From Clostridium sp. 26_22 (GTDB taxonomy: Bacteria > Bacillota > Clostridia > TANB77 > CAG-508), in NCBI GenBank assembly GCA_001916005.1, contig MNRP01000005.1, positions 1 through 26,346 on the forward strand: 26,346 nucleotides of DNA, written 5' to 3'. The first letter of the stretch is position 1. Every line of letters begins with the position of its first letter. The translations under genes and the position numbers were made by a program. Below are positions 1 through 8,449 of this stretch, piece by piece. The notes under the pieces are model-generated. The model worked only from the letters and a program-made list of their open reading frames with translations. It was not told the DNA's origin and did no database searches.

Positions 1-31
1 AAACTCATTTGGTTATCAACTTATTATCAAC

Positions 32-75
32 AAAGCAGTAATACCAAGTCATAAAAGGCTTGATATTACTGCTTT
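32..75 (-). terminator. Hairpin downstream of RNase J gene
   Basis: Arms 32-48 and 59-75 pair over 16 of 17 positions around a 10-base loop; the outer 12 bp (AAAGCAGTAATA) are perfect. It starts 4 bases after the RNase J stop codon. The minus-strand exit has only a short T run, while the plus strand gives TTTT, so it may also act on transcripts arriving from the left. Confidence 0.7.
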
Positions 76-78
76 TAT

Positions 79-2028
79 CTATACTTCCATTATAATTGGG
101 ATGATCATCGGATTTCTTTTTGTTTTTACAAATATATAGTCTCTTAAGTTTTCTCTAACTGTAGATTTTATTGTAGACCAATCTCTAATTTCTTTTTCTT
201 CACATTTTTTAATTTCATGTCTTACTACACTTTTTACTTCATCCATTAAGTTTTCTGATTCTCTAACATATACAAATCCTCTTGAAATTACATCTGGTCC
301 TGCTACTACTTCTCCTGTTGAAGAGTCCATTGTTAATACTATTACTATTAACCCATCTTGTGATAAGTGTTGTCTGTCTCTTAATACGATATTCCCAACA
401 TCTCCTACTCCTAGTCCATCTACTAATACTCTTCCATTTGGAACCATTCCAGCTAGTTTTATTTCATCTTCACTTAGTTCTACAACTCTTCCGTTTTCCA
501 TTAATACTATATTTTTAGCTGGTATTCCCATACTTTGAGCTGTTTCAGCATGTGCAATTAATTGTCTATATTCACCATGTACTGGTATAAAGAATTTTGG
601 TTTTGCTAATGCAAATATTAATTTTTGTTCTTCTTGGCAAGCATGTCCAGATACGTGAACATCTGCTAATGCACTATATACAACTTCTGCTCCAATTTGC
701 ATTAAGTCATCTATTACTTTTGATACTAATTTTTCATTTCCTGGTATTGGATTTGCAGAAATAATTACTAAGTCATTTGGAGTTATTTTTACTTTTCTAT
801 GTTCTCCTGCAGCCATTCTTGTTAATGCTGACATTGTTTCTCCTTGACTTCCTGTTGTAATTATTACTAATTGTTCATCATTGTATGTTGACATCATATC
901 TATGTCTATAAATAAATCTTCTGGACAATCTATATATCCTAATTCTCTTGCTGTATTTATCATATTTATCATACTTCTACCACATACAGCAATTTTTCTT
1001 TTATATTTTACTGCTGAGTTTACTATTTGTTGAACTCTATGAACATTTGATGCAAATGTTGCTACTACTATTCTTTTTGTACATCCATCAAATAAGTTAT
1101 CAAATACTGGCCCTATTGAACTTTCTGACATTGTAAATCCTTTTCTTTCAGCATTTGTACTATCTGACATTAAGGCTAGTATTCCTTCATTTCCTAATTC
1201 TGCTATTCTTCCTAAGTCCATTATTTTTCCATCTATTGGTGTGTAATCAACTTTGAAGTCTCCTGTGTGTAATATTGTTCCTACTGGTGTTTTTATTGCT
1301 AACATTACAGAATCTGGTATACTATGTGTACTTCTTATAAATTCTACTTTAAAGTTTTTTCCTAATGTAATTGTTTCTCCTTGCATTACTTCTATTAATT
1401 TAGAACTTCTTAATATTTTATGTTCTTCTAGTTTATTTCTTATTAATCCCATTGCAAGTCTTGGTGCATAAACTGGGATATTTATTTGTTTTAATACATA
1501 TGGTACACTTCCTATGTGATCTTCGTGTCCGTGTGTTATTATTAATCCTTTTATTTTATCTACATTTTTTTGTAAATATGTTATATCTGGTATAACTAAA
1601 TCTATTCCCAACATATCATCTTCTGGGAATGATAATCCGCAGTCTACTACTATTATTTCATCTTCATATTCAAATACTGTTATGTTTTTTCCAACTTCGT
1701 GTAATCCTCCTAATGGGATAATTTTTAATTTTCCTTTTTTAAATACACTATTATTATTTGTTCTTGATTTTCTTGGCTCTCTTTTTTCTATTCTTTTTCC
1801 TATTTTATTTTCAGTTTTTCTTTCTCTCTTTGCTGTTGTTTCCTCTTTTTTTTCTCCTTTTTCTGTTTTTTCTTCTTTTGCATTTTTTGTAGTTCTAGTA
1901 CTTCTTGTTGTTCTTGCATTTCTTGTTACACCTGTATTTTTTCTTGGTGCTCTTGTTCTTCTCTCTGTTTTTCTCTCTACTTTTTCTGTCTTTTCATCTA
2001 TCTTTTTGTCTAAATTCTCTTGTGTCAT
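79..2028 (-). CDS. rnj: Ribonuclease J with basic N-terminal extension
   Basis: Metallo-beta-lactamase/beta-CASP ribonuclease, the 5'-3' exo- and endonuclease of mRNA decay and rRNA maturation in Firmicutes. The metal-binding motif HGHEDH is at residues 166-171, followed by the beta-CASP region (GSQGE near the middle, HVSGHA and PVHGEYRQL further on). I start it at the ATG at 2028 because GAGGAG lies just upstream; an in-frame ATG at 2121 has no ribosome site. That gives 649 residues against about 555 for the usual family. The excess is a low-complexity tail of about 98 residues rich in Lys, Arg, Thr and Glu, probably disordered and perhaps RNA- or ribosome-binding (inference). It is single-gene, with its own promoter about 240 bases upstream and a hairpin after the stop. 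Whether it is RNase J1 or J2 cannot be told from one copy. Confidence 0.95.
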   Translation of the reverse strand: MTQENLDKKIDEKTEKVERKTERRTRAPRKNTGVTRNARTTRSTRTTKNAKEEKTEKGEKKEETTAKRERKTENKIGKRIEKREPRKSRTNNNSVFKKGKLKIIPLGGLHEVGKNITVFEYEDEIIVVDCGLSFPEDDMLGIDLVIPDITYLQKNVDKIKGLIITHGHEDHIGSVPYVLKQINIPVYAPRLAMGLIRNKLEEHKILRSSKLIEVMQGETITLGKNFKVEFIRSTHSIPDSVMLAIKTPVGTILHTGDFKVDYTPIDGKIMDLGRIAELGNEGILALMSDSTNAERKGFTMSESSIGPVFDNLFDGCTKRIVVATFASNVHRVQQIVNSAVKYKRKIAVCGRSMINMINTARELGYIDCPEDLFIDIDMMSTYNDEQLVIITTGSQGETMSALTRMAAGEHRKVKITPNDLVIISANPIPGNEKLVSKVIDDLMQIGAEVVYSALADVHVSGHACQEEQKLIFALAKPKFFIPVHGEYRQLIAHAETAQSMGIPAKNIVLMENGRVVELSEDEIKLAGMVPNGRVLVDGLGVGDVGNIVLRDRQHLSQDGLIVIVLTMDSSTGEVVAGPDVISRGFVYVRESENLMDEVKSVVRHEIKKCEEKEIRDWSTIKSTVRENLRDYIFVKTKRNPMIIPIIMEV

Positions 2029-2270
2029 TTCTTCTCCTCTCTTTCTTTTTATTAATTTATTTTGAATTTCATTAAATCCTTTTAATCGTTTAAATTCTTC
2101 CATTGAAAAATGAAAGCACAAATAATTTATTATAACTTCTCTGCTTATAATAATTTCCTTTTTATTTAATTTTTAATCCGTTCTTGTTATTTCTTTTCTC
2201 TCTTTATATATTTAAACTTTTTAGGTTTTAAAAAAATCTCATTTTTTTGCCCTTTGGCAATGTCTTGGTT

Positions 2271-2299
2271 ATTATACTATAAAATTTGGAAAAAGTCAA
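2271..2299 (-). promoter_or_regulatory. Sigma-A promoter for RNase J
   Basis: TTGACT (2294-2299), 17-base spacer, TATAAT (2271-2276). Transcription would start near 2264, leaving a leader of about 235 bases before the RNase J start. The leader contains a small TTGCC/GGCAA hairpin near 2250 and otherwise only A/T-rich sequence. The rest of the gene-free stretch 2029-2460 holds the terminator at 2405-2451. Confidence 0.8.
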
Positions 2300-2404
2300 A
2301 TATTGGAAAAATTAAATAGTGTATAAATTGCTTTAAAATTGTCTTTTCTCTTCCAACTTACATTTTCTTTACAGAATTTCATTTAACTTTTTAGTTGACA
2401 AAAT

Positions 2405-2451
2405 AAAAAAAACTTTATCTACTAATCATAATTTATTTTAGTATAATAAAG
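2405..2451 (-). terminator. Rho-independent terminator of glycine-rich gene
   Basis: On the minus strand CTTTAT..TACTAA pairs with TTAGTA..ATAAAG (arms about 2438-2451 and 2413-2425) and is followed by eight T residues (2412-2405). It lies 10 bases after the stop codon of the glycine-rich protein gene. Confidence 0.8.
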
Positions 2452-2460
2452 CTTTATTTT

Positions 2461-4260
2461 TTAATAATTTGTATACGTACTTGTATATGTTCCATTTAAT
2501 ATTTGTCCTACTGAAATTGAACCAGTTCCTCCTGCACCACCTTTATAACCAGTAGCACACATTGCTATTCCACCATCTGCAGTTATTGAACCATTATTTT
2601 CTGTATAATTATCTTTATAGAATATATTTATCGAACCGCCTCCTGAGCTTCCTCCTCCAGCATTCCAGTAACCATTTCCGCCATTGCTACCATTAGCTTC
2701 TATGTTTGAATTATTTATTAAACTATTTGCATATATTATAAGCAATCCTCCAGTTCCATTACTTCCTTTTGATCCATCATTTCCATCTGTTCCTCCTGGA
2801 TTTCCTGCACCACTTCCAGCATTTCCAGCATAAGAGCTTTTACTTCTTCCACCTTTTCCACCATTTATGCTTCCTGCTTCTGCAGTGTAACTCGAATAAT
2901 TTGTTTCTCCTAACGCGGCACCTCCACCAGTTCCACCAGAATATGATGTTCCACTCGTTCCAGCTCCTGAAATAGAAGTGTATCTACTAGAATCTCCATG
3001 AGCTACTGCTACACCAGAACCACCTCCTGCAGTCTGTCTATTAGTAGCATTATTTCCTGAATTTCCAACTTTTGTGAATCTTCCTCCCCAAAATCCTGAT
3101 GTAGTTATTCTGGCACTACTAGCACCACTAGCCCCTTCTGCCGGAACAAATTCATAACTATTATCACTATTTTTCCATAAATAAACATTTTGTCCTTCTG
3201 CTTTAGCTCCTCTTGCGGTCATACTTATTGTACCATTATTTGTTAATGTTCCTGTACAATAAATCATCATTCCTTTTGGTCCGCCATAACCATTTTTACT
3301 AGCATATGCTGTTAATTTTGCCTCTTCATTTATCGTTAAATCTCCATTTACTTTTAAAACTACCATACTTTTAGCATTTTCATTTTCTGTTGCAACATCA
3401 TTTTCTGAACCAATTTCTGTGTTAGCATCTATTTCTAAATTTTGATTAAAGGTCTGCACTTTTAAATTATATGTTTCTTCAGCTACTTTTACACTATATT
3501 CTCCATCATCAAAATTATATTTTTCAACAGCATCTATTAAACTATCTGCCTCAAGTGAAGATTGGGTTGAATCTGTATTAACTTCATACTTTTGACTAAT
3601 AGTAACTACATCTTCTAATTTATTATCTTTGTCTATTTCATTTACTATCTTTGCATAAATCGTTACTGTATTATCTTCTTCATTTACCTTACCATTTTGG
3701 GTTAAATCATAATCTAATGTTGATATTTTTCCTTTTCCTTCTACCCAATCGCCATTTTCGCCTATTTTATAATAGGTTTTAAATCTATCTGCAATTAAAC
3801 TAAGATTATTTTTTATTTCGAATATTTTATAGCCTTCAATATCTTTTATCTTGCTGATTGATACAGAATTATTACTTATAGTCTCATCATTTAAAGTTAT
3901 ATTTTTTGATATTTCTTGCTCTCCTTTTGCTTTTAATGTAAATGATAAATTACTATTTTTAGTTGCAACATAATCTAATGATACTTGTGTTTTTCCATTA
4001 CAATTTATTGTTTTTCCATCTGATTCTTTTATATATTCTATTCCTTTTTCATCATTTACTTCTATTAACATTTTTATATTTTTTTCATCTTGATTATCAT
4101 AAATTATATATGAAAATAATTCTGGTGTTTCTGGTTTTATTATTTCATTCAGCTTTTGTAATATTCCTACTTTACCTAAACAAATATATATAATTAAAGT
4201 TAAAATTATAGCTATTACTATTATAAATAATATTTTGAAATTAACTTTTTTGGATTTCAT
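2461..4260 (-). CDS. Membrane-anchored glycine-rich surface protein, function unknown
   Basis: 599 residues. After MKSKK there is one strong hydrophobic segment at about residues 9-29, fitting an uncleaved signal anchor with the rest outside the cell. Residues 40-260 look like beta-rich Ig-like modules. From about 300 on there are short strands alternating with Asn/Gly turns (LTNNGTISM, NGSITADGG), then an extremely Gly/Ser-rich block (about 390-570) with patterns such as GGTGGGAALG, suggesting a beta-helix or beta-solenoid. No catalytic motif is visible. The start has GGAG seven bases upstream. It lies downstream of two pilin-like genes on the same strand and has its own terminator, so a surface or adhesion role is likely but is only inference. 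I do not recognise a named family. Confidence 0.75.
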   Translation of the reverse strand: MKSKKVNFKILFIIVIAIILTLIIYICLGKVGILQKLNEIIKPETPELFSYIIYDNQDEKNIKMLIEVNDEKGIEYIKESDGKTINCNGKTQVSLDYVATKNSNLSFTLKAKGEQEISKNITLNDETISNNSVSISKIKDIEGYKIFEIKNNLSLIADRFKTYYKIGENGDWVEGKGKISTLDYDLTQNGKVNEEDNTVTIYAKIVNEIDKDNKLEDVVTISQKYEVNTDSTQSSLEADSLIDAVEKYNFDDGEYSVKVAEETYNLKVQTFNQNLEIDANTEIGSENDVATENENAKSMVVLKVNGDLTINEEAKLTAYASKNGYGGPKGMMIYCTGTLTNNGTISMTARGAKAEGQNVYLWKNSDNSYEFVPAEGASGASSARITTSGFWGGRFTKVGNSGNNATNRQTAGGGSGVAVAHGDSSRYTSISGAGTSGTSYSGGTGGGAALGETNYSSYTAEAGSINGGKGGRSKSSYAGNAGSGAGNPGGTDGNDGSKGSNGTGGLLIIYANSLINNSNIEANGSNGGNGYWNAGGGSSGGGSINIFYKDNYTENNGSITADGGIAMCATGYKGGAGGTGSISVGQILNGTYTSTYTNY

Positions 4261-4347
4261 TTTTTTCTCCTCTGTGTTTTATTTTACTATTAATATAGTA
4301 TCATATTTGATTTTTAAAGTAAATATTTTTTGTTTTATTCTTTATTT

Positions 4348-4392
4348 TATAAATGACAATAATAAATTTAAATTTTATTATTGTCATTTATA
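4348..4392. terminator. Perfect 19-bp AT-rich inverted repeat
   Basis: Arms 4348-4366 and 4374-4392 are perfectly complementary around a 7-base loop; the core is ATGACAATAATAAA. It lies between the short pilin-like gene and the glycine-rich gene. Neither exit has a long T run, so it may be a weak terminator, a processing site or an mRNA stabiliser. Confidence 0.55.
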
Positions 4393-4444
4393 TTTACTAA
4401 AATATTTACAATTTTCTACTAATGCCTTACTGTTGTTACCTCTT

Positions 4445-4601
4445 TTACTTGTGATATTTCTTCTTTTCACTAATTTTTTGGAATTGTTTTAATATATCTC
4501 TAAATAGTCCTGTATTTATTATTGCATTAATTATTATTACTAATATTAATATTATACAAATTACACTTACTAATTTTACTAATGTTATTGCTTTTTTTCA
4601 T
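4445..4601 (-). pseudogene. Short pilin-like protein, frame broken in an A7 run after ATG
   Basis: A ribosome site (GAGGAG) precedes ATG at 4601, but the codons after it run MKKSNN and stop within about 25 codons. If one A of the seven-A run (4592-4598) is skipped, the frame becomes MKKAITLVKLVSV and runs 48 further residues to TAA at 4445. That frame has a long hydrophobic stretch followed by INTGLF, matching the N-terminus of the larger pilin-like gene at the right end (ITLVALV...TGLF). It would encode essentially only a pilin N-terminal helix with a short basic tail (SEKKKYHK). Either a decayed gene, a sequencing error in the homopolymer, or slippage-dependent expression. Confidence 0.6.
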
Positions 4602-4652
4602 ATCTCCTCACTTTCTCTTTTCATATCATGTTACTCAATATCAATATTACTT

Positions 4653-5255
4653 TTATTCTTTTTTAGTATATTCTAAAATAAGATAAATTTTTTCTATAGT
4701 ATCATGATCATTTTCTCCTCTCAAACATAATGTAACATCTGTATCTGTAGTACCATAATATTCTTTACCATACCAAACAAATCCATCAAGACCAGATTTA
4801 CTTCCTTTTAAATATGGAAGTTTTACATTTGCATTTAAATTATTTGTACATATAATATTATAATCCCAAATATATTCCAAATTCTCTATATTTCCCATTT
4901 TTATATTTAATGCTGTTTGACTTGGTTCTATTGTTTGTTCTTTTACCAATACCTTTCTATATAAGTTTTTACCATCAATCCATGTTCCTACTGCTTTTTC
5001 TTCTTCCTTATATTCATTATTTTTAATTTCTTCCCTATTACCAGTCAATGTTTCTTTTATTTTTTTATCATAACTACTTATAATTGAATTCTCAGCATTT
5101 TGTGAATTTTCTACTGCATTTTTTGTTTCTTTTGCATTGGTAAATAATTCTGTATTCATTATTGTTTGAATACTTATCCCCACCAAAATTAATAAAATTA
5201 TAATTGTAACCACCAATGCCACTAATGTTATCCCCTTGATATTTTATTCCTTCAT
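4653..5255 (-). pseudogene. Type IV pilin-like protein with stop at codon 4
   Basis: A consensus promoter and AGGAGG lead to ATG at 5255, but the codons are ATG AAG GAA TAA. The same frame then continues NIKGITLVALVVTIII, a class III (prepilin-type) leader and hydrophobic helix typical of Clostridia, to a stop at 4653. Without the stop the product would be about 200 residues. An in-frame GTG at 5222 could restart translation but would lose the leader and the predicted G|ITLVAL cleavage site. The C-terminal part contains GTWIDGKNLYRKVLV, which resembles modules in phage tail-fibre and minor structural proteins (my recognition, unchecked). Position 5 of the mature form is Ala/Val rather than the Glu of classical pilins. 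It is first in a three-gene run with the short pilin and the glycine-rich protein. Confidence 0.65.
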
Positions 5256-5307
5256 ACTTTTCCTCCTATTTTTCTTTTGCATATTACACAATTTATTATG
5301 TATTAAA

Positions 5308-5336
5308 ATTATATCAAAAAGAGATTTTTTAATCAA
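5308..5336 (-). promoter_or_regulatory. Sigma-A promoter of pilin-like cluster
   Basis: TTGATT (5331-5336), 17-base spacer, TATAAT (5308-5313), about 45 bases upstream of the AGGAGG before the ATG at 5255. The intact promoter suggests that the cluster is still transcribed despite the early stop. Confidence 0.75.
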
Positions 5337-5420
5337 TAAAAAACAATATTTTTACATAATTTTTAATGTATATACAAACACTTAATAATTTTTTTGTTAA
5401 AATTTATCATAAGAGTTTAC

Positions 5421-5463
5421 CAATAAATAAATTTTCTCTAATTGCAAGTTAGTTTATTTGTTG
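5421..5463. promoter_or_regulatory. Inverted repeat before Xre gene, possible operator
   Basis: CAATAAATAAA (5421-5431) faces TTTATTTGTTG (5453-5463), matching at 10 of 11 positions, in the 247-base region between the divergent pilin cluster and the Xre regulator. It could be an Xre-type operator, but the sequence is very AT-rich and chance is not excluded. Confidence 0.25.
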
Positions 5464-5502
5464 ATATTTCTAATATTATTGTATATTAATTAGGAGGTCC
5501 TA

Positions 5503-5736
5503 GTGAAATTCAAGAGAATAAAAGATTTAAGAGAAGATAATGATAAACACCAAAAAGATATAGCTCAATTGCTAGGAATATCTCAACAATATTATTCAGA
5601 ATATGAATGTGGTAATAGAACTATTCCAATAATTCATTTAATCACTTTAGCCAAATATTACGGTACTTCTATCGATTACATTGTTGGTTTAAGTGATGAA
5701 AAAATTATAATAAAAAAGAAGAAAAAAACAAGTTAA
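5503..5736 (+). CDS. Xre-family helix-turn-helix regulator
   Basis: 77 residues, a single HTH_3 domain covering residues 4-66: KDIAQLLGISQQYYSEYECG forms the DNA-binding helices, and YGTSIDYIVGLSDE is the usual end of the fold. It has no further sensor domain and ends in a run of lysines. It starts at GTG with AGGAGG five bases upstream, the only plausible start. It is divergent from the pilin-like cluster and convergent with spoVT; its stop codon lies inside the left arm of the shared terminator. It could regulate the pilin cluster or itself, by position only. Confidence 0.85.
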   Translation: MKFKRIKDLREDNDKHQKDIAQLLGISQQYYSEYECGNRTIPIIHLITLAKYYGTSIDYIVGLSDEKIIIKKKKKTS

Positions 5737-5779
5737 TTATAATTAATTTTAAAGCATTAATTACAATAACTTGTTTTTT
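5723..5779. terminator. Bidirectional terminator between Xre gene and spoVT
   Basis: AAAAAACAAGTTA (5723-5735) pairs exactly with TAACTTGTTTTTT (5767-5779), giving A and T runs on either side that suit both strands. ATTAATT-type sequence in between extends the pairing. Confidence 0.8.
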
Positions 5780-5782
5780 GTT

Positions 5783-6338
5783 TTATATTTCCATTTGACT
5801 TGCTAAAAATGTTGCTGCTGATTGTGCTACTTTCTTTTCTACTTCATTCATCTTTGCATTTGAGTCTTTTGACATTAATATTACTGTTCCTATTGTATCT
5901 CCATTTGAAATTATAGGATATACAATTTGCGCATTATATTTTCTTTGATTATTATCATTTTTAGTAATTGGCATTGCCATATCACTATTTTCTTTGCTTG
6001 TATATACTTCTTTGTCTTCCATTAGTTTTTCTAACTCTTGACTTACATCTTGTTCTAAATATTCTTTTTTAGAACCTCCAGCTACTGCTATTATTGAATC
6101 TTTATCTGTAATACATGCAATATGTCCTGTTGTTTTTGCTAATGTCTCAGCATAACCTGTTGCAAATTCTGATAACTCACCAATAGGAGAATATTTTTTT
6201 AATATTACTTGTCCTTCTCTATCTGTAAATACTTCAAGTGGGTCTCCGCTCTTTTATTCTTAAAGTTTTTCTTATTTCTTTTGGTATTACTACTCTACCT
6301 AAATCGTCTATTCTTCTTACAACACCTGTTGCTTTCAT
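5783..6338 (-). pseudogene. spoVT: SpoVT sporulation regulator, split by one extra base
   Basis: AbrB-type transcription factor of the forespore, which in Bacillus adjusts sigma-G-dependent genes. The N-terminal swapped-hairpin domain is clear (MKATGVVRRIDDLGRVVIPK), start ATG 6338 with AAGGAGG. After codon 30 (GAG) an extra C at 6248 makes the codon CGG and leads to a TGA at 6234-6236. Skipping it restores GDPLEVFTDREG, ILKKYSPI and the GAF-like C-terminal domain ending AATFLASQMEI, for a total of 184 residues, the normal family length. No other lesion is present, so the gene is recently broken, mis-sequenced, or read by a +1 shift. recD2 in this window has the same kind of extra C. A sigma-G-like promoter lies at 6370-6398. 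The open frame 5783-6022 is only its C-terminal third. Confidence 0.9.
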
Positions 6339-6369
6339 AATTTTCCTCCTTTAATTTCAAGTCTACTCT

Positions 6370-6398
6370 TATTATCTCAAAAGAGGAAATTTTTATAC
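6370..6398 (-). promoter_or_regulatory. Sigma-G-like promoter of spoVT
   Basis: GTATA (6394-6398), 17-base spacer, GATAATA (6370-6376) on the minus strand, one mismatch each from the Bacillus sigma-G pattern (G-M-A-T-R, about 18, CATNMTA). spoVT is a sigma-G gene in Bacillus. AT-rich background makes chance possible. Confidence 0.45.
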
Positions 6399-6421
6399 AT
6401 TTTTATTTATTTTTTTAAAAA

Positions 6422-6454
6422 GGAAACAAACTAGGACTAACCTAATTTGTTTTC
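6422..6454 (-). terminator. Terminator of toxN-comF-NTPase operon
   Basis: Arms 6422-6435 and 6441-6454 (minus strand GAAAACAAATTAGG with CCTAGTTTGTTTCC) pair over 14 positions with G-U wobbles, loop 5 bases, followed by TTTTT. The stop codon of the NTPase lies in the loop. Confidence 0.75.
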
Positions 6455-8428
6455 TTCTTCTTTTTCTTCTTTTTTTGGCAAGAAACTTGTCTTATATTTA
6501 TCTAATATTACTCCTAAACTCTTTGAAAATTCTTTAAGCATAACAATTTTTATGCTTTGTCCTTTTCCTTTTAAATAATCATCTATAACTTGTTTTAGTT
6601 GTTTGATATTTTTCATTTCTGGTTCTATTTGTTTTGTATATTTTTCTGACCTATTTAATAATTTTTCTTTTATTAGAACTATATCTTCATTACTTGCACA
6701 AGATATTCTTTGGAACATTTGATATACATCATAATATTTAAATATTGGTATGTCCATACATTCTCTATCAAATTTTTCATAGAATTCTTCCATTTTCATT
6801 GGGATACACTTGAATACTACTTCTGCTTTTTCTTTATACATTTTATCTAATAATTGATTATTTAACATATGGAAATGTTTGATTATTTCTTCCATATCTT
6901 CTTCAAATTGTTCTATTGCTATTTTTGAAAGTTCCTCTTCAACGTTTTTACAATATTGTGATTTTAAAGAAGATAAATTCATTCCATTGAAAAATACATT
7001 TTTTAATGTTTTTATATCATAATCTATTAATCCTTTTCTTGAAAAATAGCTAAAATATGCATATATTTTTACTGTATCTATTAATTCTATATTTCCTTGT
7101 TTTACTTCTTCTAAAACTTCTTTTATTACTCTATCAAATTCATCATCAGAAATTTTCCAATATTCTTCTGTAAGTAATCTTTTATAACCAGGCAAGTTTT
7201 CTGTATCTACTGTATTTCTTATTGTTTCCATATTTTCTTTGAATAATTTCATATCAAATATTCTTGTTCTTACATAATATTCAATAAATTTAAAGAATCT
7301 GTATTCTGCTTTGAAATTGTAATAATAGTTATTATCAAATTCTTTTATATAGAATTGTCTATTGTCCATTAATATTCTTGATGATACTAATAATGATTTG
7401 TATTCTTCATTATCTTTTACATTTATAAATTTATCCTTTGTTATTTTTCCAGCTTTTATTTCAAATGATATAGCTATTGTAAATATTAGCATTGTTTGCA
7501 TTACTCTATTATTTGTATTTGGGTAATTTTTTTCTACCATTTCATATATTTTTTGAAAGTCATTTAAAGCGTGTTTTAAAATTCTTAAGTTTCTTGTTCC
7601 ACTTCTTTCAAATGTTAAAATTATAAGTCTTGTATTTTCTCTTAAAAATCTTATTAAATCCGGATTACTTTCATATCTCATCAAAATTCCATTTATTATA
7701 TAATCAAATTTTGGAGCATAATCAAATGTTTCTCCTATTAATTTTTCTTTTATTCTTTCATAATCATTTGCTTTATCAAATACATGCTCTATTTTATTTT
7801 GAATTTTTTCTACCATTGGCTTGTCCGTAGTATTTAGTTCCCCTTGTTTATCTAACAAATATGTTGCTATAAATGTTTTCATTTCTAGATTTGAACTTTT
7901 TAATTTTGTAGATAATTCTTTTTCATTACATATTATTATTGTTTTTATATGATCATGTTCAACAAAATTATTTATATAACCTAAGATATCTATAACATCC
8001 ACATTTGCTCTTTCCAAGTCATCAAAACATAGAACCTTGTCATCTGTTGAGAAAAATTCTCCATAATCTAATTTATCTCCATTTTGTGTAACTCCAAAGA
8101 AATTAGCCATATCTAATCCTGTTTTTGCATATTCTGGTATAGTTGTTTGACCTGTTTGTTCCATAAATTTTCTTAAATTTTTGTCCATTAATTGGGTTGT
8201 TTCAATAAATATTTTTTTACTAATATCTTCTAAGTTTGAGATACCATATAATGACATATATATTGTTGTATATCTCTTACCATTTAACTGCATTGATTCT
8301 ATTTTTTTTCTTATTTTATTATTCCAGAAATGAGTTTTACCAACTCCCCATTCCCCATTTATCATAATTGCATAGTCTGTATAATCTGACCTTACATAAT
8401 CTAATATACTTTCTACTAAATCTTCCAT
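6437..8428 (-). CDS. KAP-type P-loop NTPase, candidate defence protein
   Basis: 663 residues from the ATG at 8428, preferred over the ATG at 8440 because GGAGGG lies five bases before it and nothing precedes the earlier one. Walker A GEWGVGKT is at residues 25-32 and Walker B VLCFDDLER at 132-140, followed by TIIICNE as a sensor-like strand. The arrangement at the extreme N-terminus, with the FDD-type Walker B, fits the KAP family of STAND-like NTPases, some of which act against phage or plasmids (family knowledge). The rest is helical with no enzyme domain that I recognise, and no clear transmembrane segment; the C-terminus is Glu/Lys-rich. It starts 21 bases after the comF stop and is the last gene before a terminator, so it can be cotranscribed with toxN and comF. 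Its function is not known. Confidence 0.8.
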   Translation of the reverse strand: MEDLVESILDYVRSDYTDYAIMINGEWGVGKTHFWNNKIRKKIESMQLNGKRYTTIYMSLYGISNLEDISKKIFIETTQLMDKNLRKFMEQTGQTTIPEYAKTGLDMANFFGVTQNGDKLDYGEFFSTDDKVLCFDDLERANVDVIDILGYINNFVEHDHIKTIIICNEKELSTKLKSSNLEMKTFIATYLLDKQGELNTTDKPMVEKIQNKIEHVFDKANDYERIKEKLIGETFDYAPKFDYIINGILMRYESNPDLIRFLRENTRLIILTFERSGTRNLRILKHALNDFQKIYEMVEKNYPNTNNRVMQTMLIFTIAISFEIKAGKITKDKFINVKDNEEYKSLLVSSRILMDNRQFYIKEFDNNYYYNFKAEYRFFKFIEYYVRTRIFDMKLFKENMETIRNTVDTENLPGYKRLLTEEYWKISDDEFDRVIKEVLEEVKQGNIELIDTVKIYAYFSYFSRKGLIDYDIKTLKNVFFNGMNLSSLKSQYCKNVEEELSKIAIEQFEEDMEEIIKHFHMLNNQLLDKMYKEKAEVVFKCIPMKMEEFYEKFDRECMDIPIFKYYDVYQMFQRISCASNEDIVLIKEKLLNRSEKYTKQIEPEMKNIKQLKQVIDDYLKGKGQSIKIVMLKEFSKSLGVILDKYKTSFLPKKEEKEEENKLG

Positions 8429-8449
8429 TTTTCCCTCCATATACGACTT

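Noticed and set aside
282..518. Plus-strand open frame opposite RNase J (and similar ones at 948, 1253 and 1682)
   Set aside because: Leu- or Phe-rich translations of the antisense strand of a well-recognised gene, without ribosome sites.
2029..2121. Earlier start of RNase J at ATG 2121 (MCFHFSMEEF)
   Set aside because: No ribosome site before it, while GAGGAG lies before ATG 2028.
2122..2270. Riboswitch in the long RNase J leader
   Set aside because: Only a 5-bp hairpin and A/T-rich sequence are visible; no known riboswitch core was recognised.
2438..2451. Plus-strand promoter from GTATAAT
   Set aside because: No matching -35 and no plus-strand gene downstream; it is part of a terminator arm.
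5783..6022. Independent 79-residue protein
   Set aside because: It is the end of the SpoVT GAF domain; the upstream codons are in the same restored frame.
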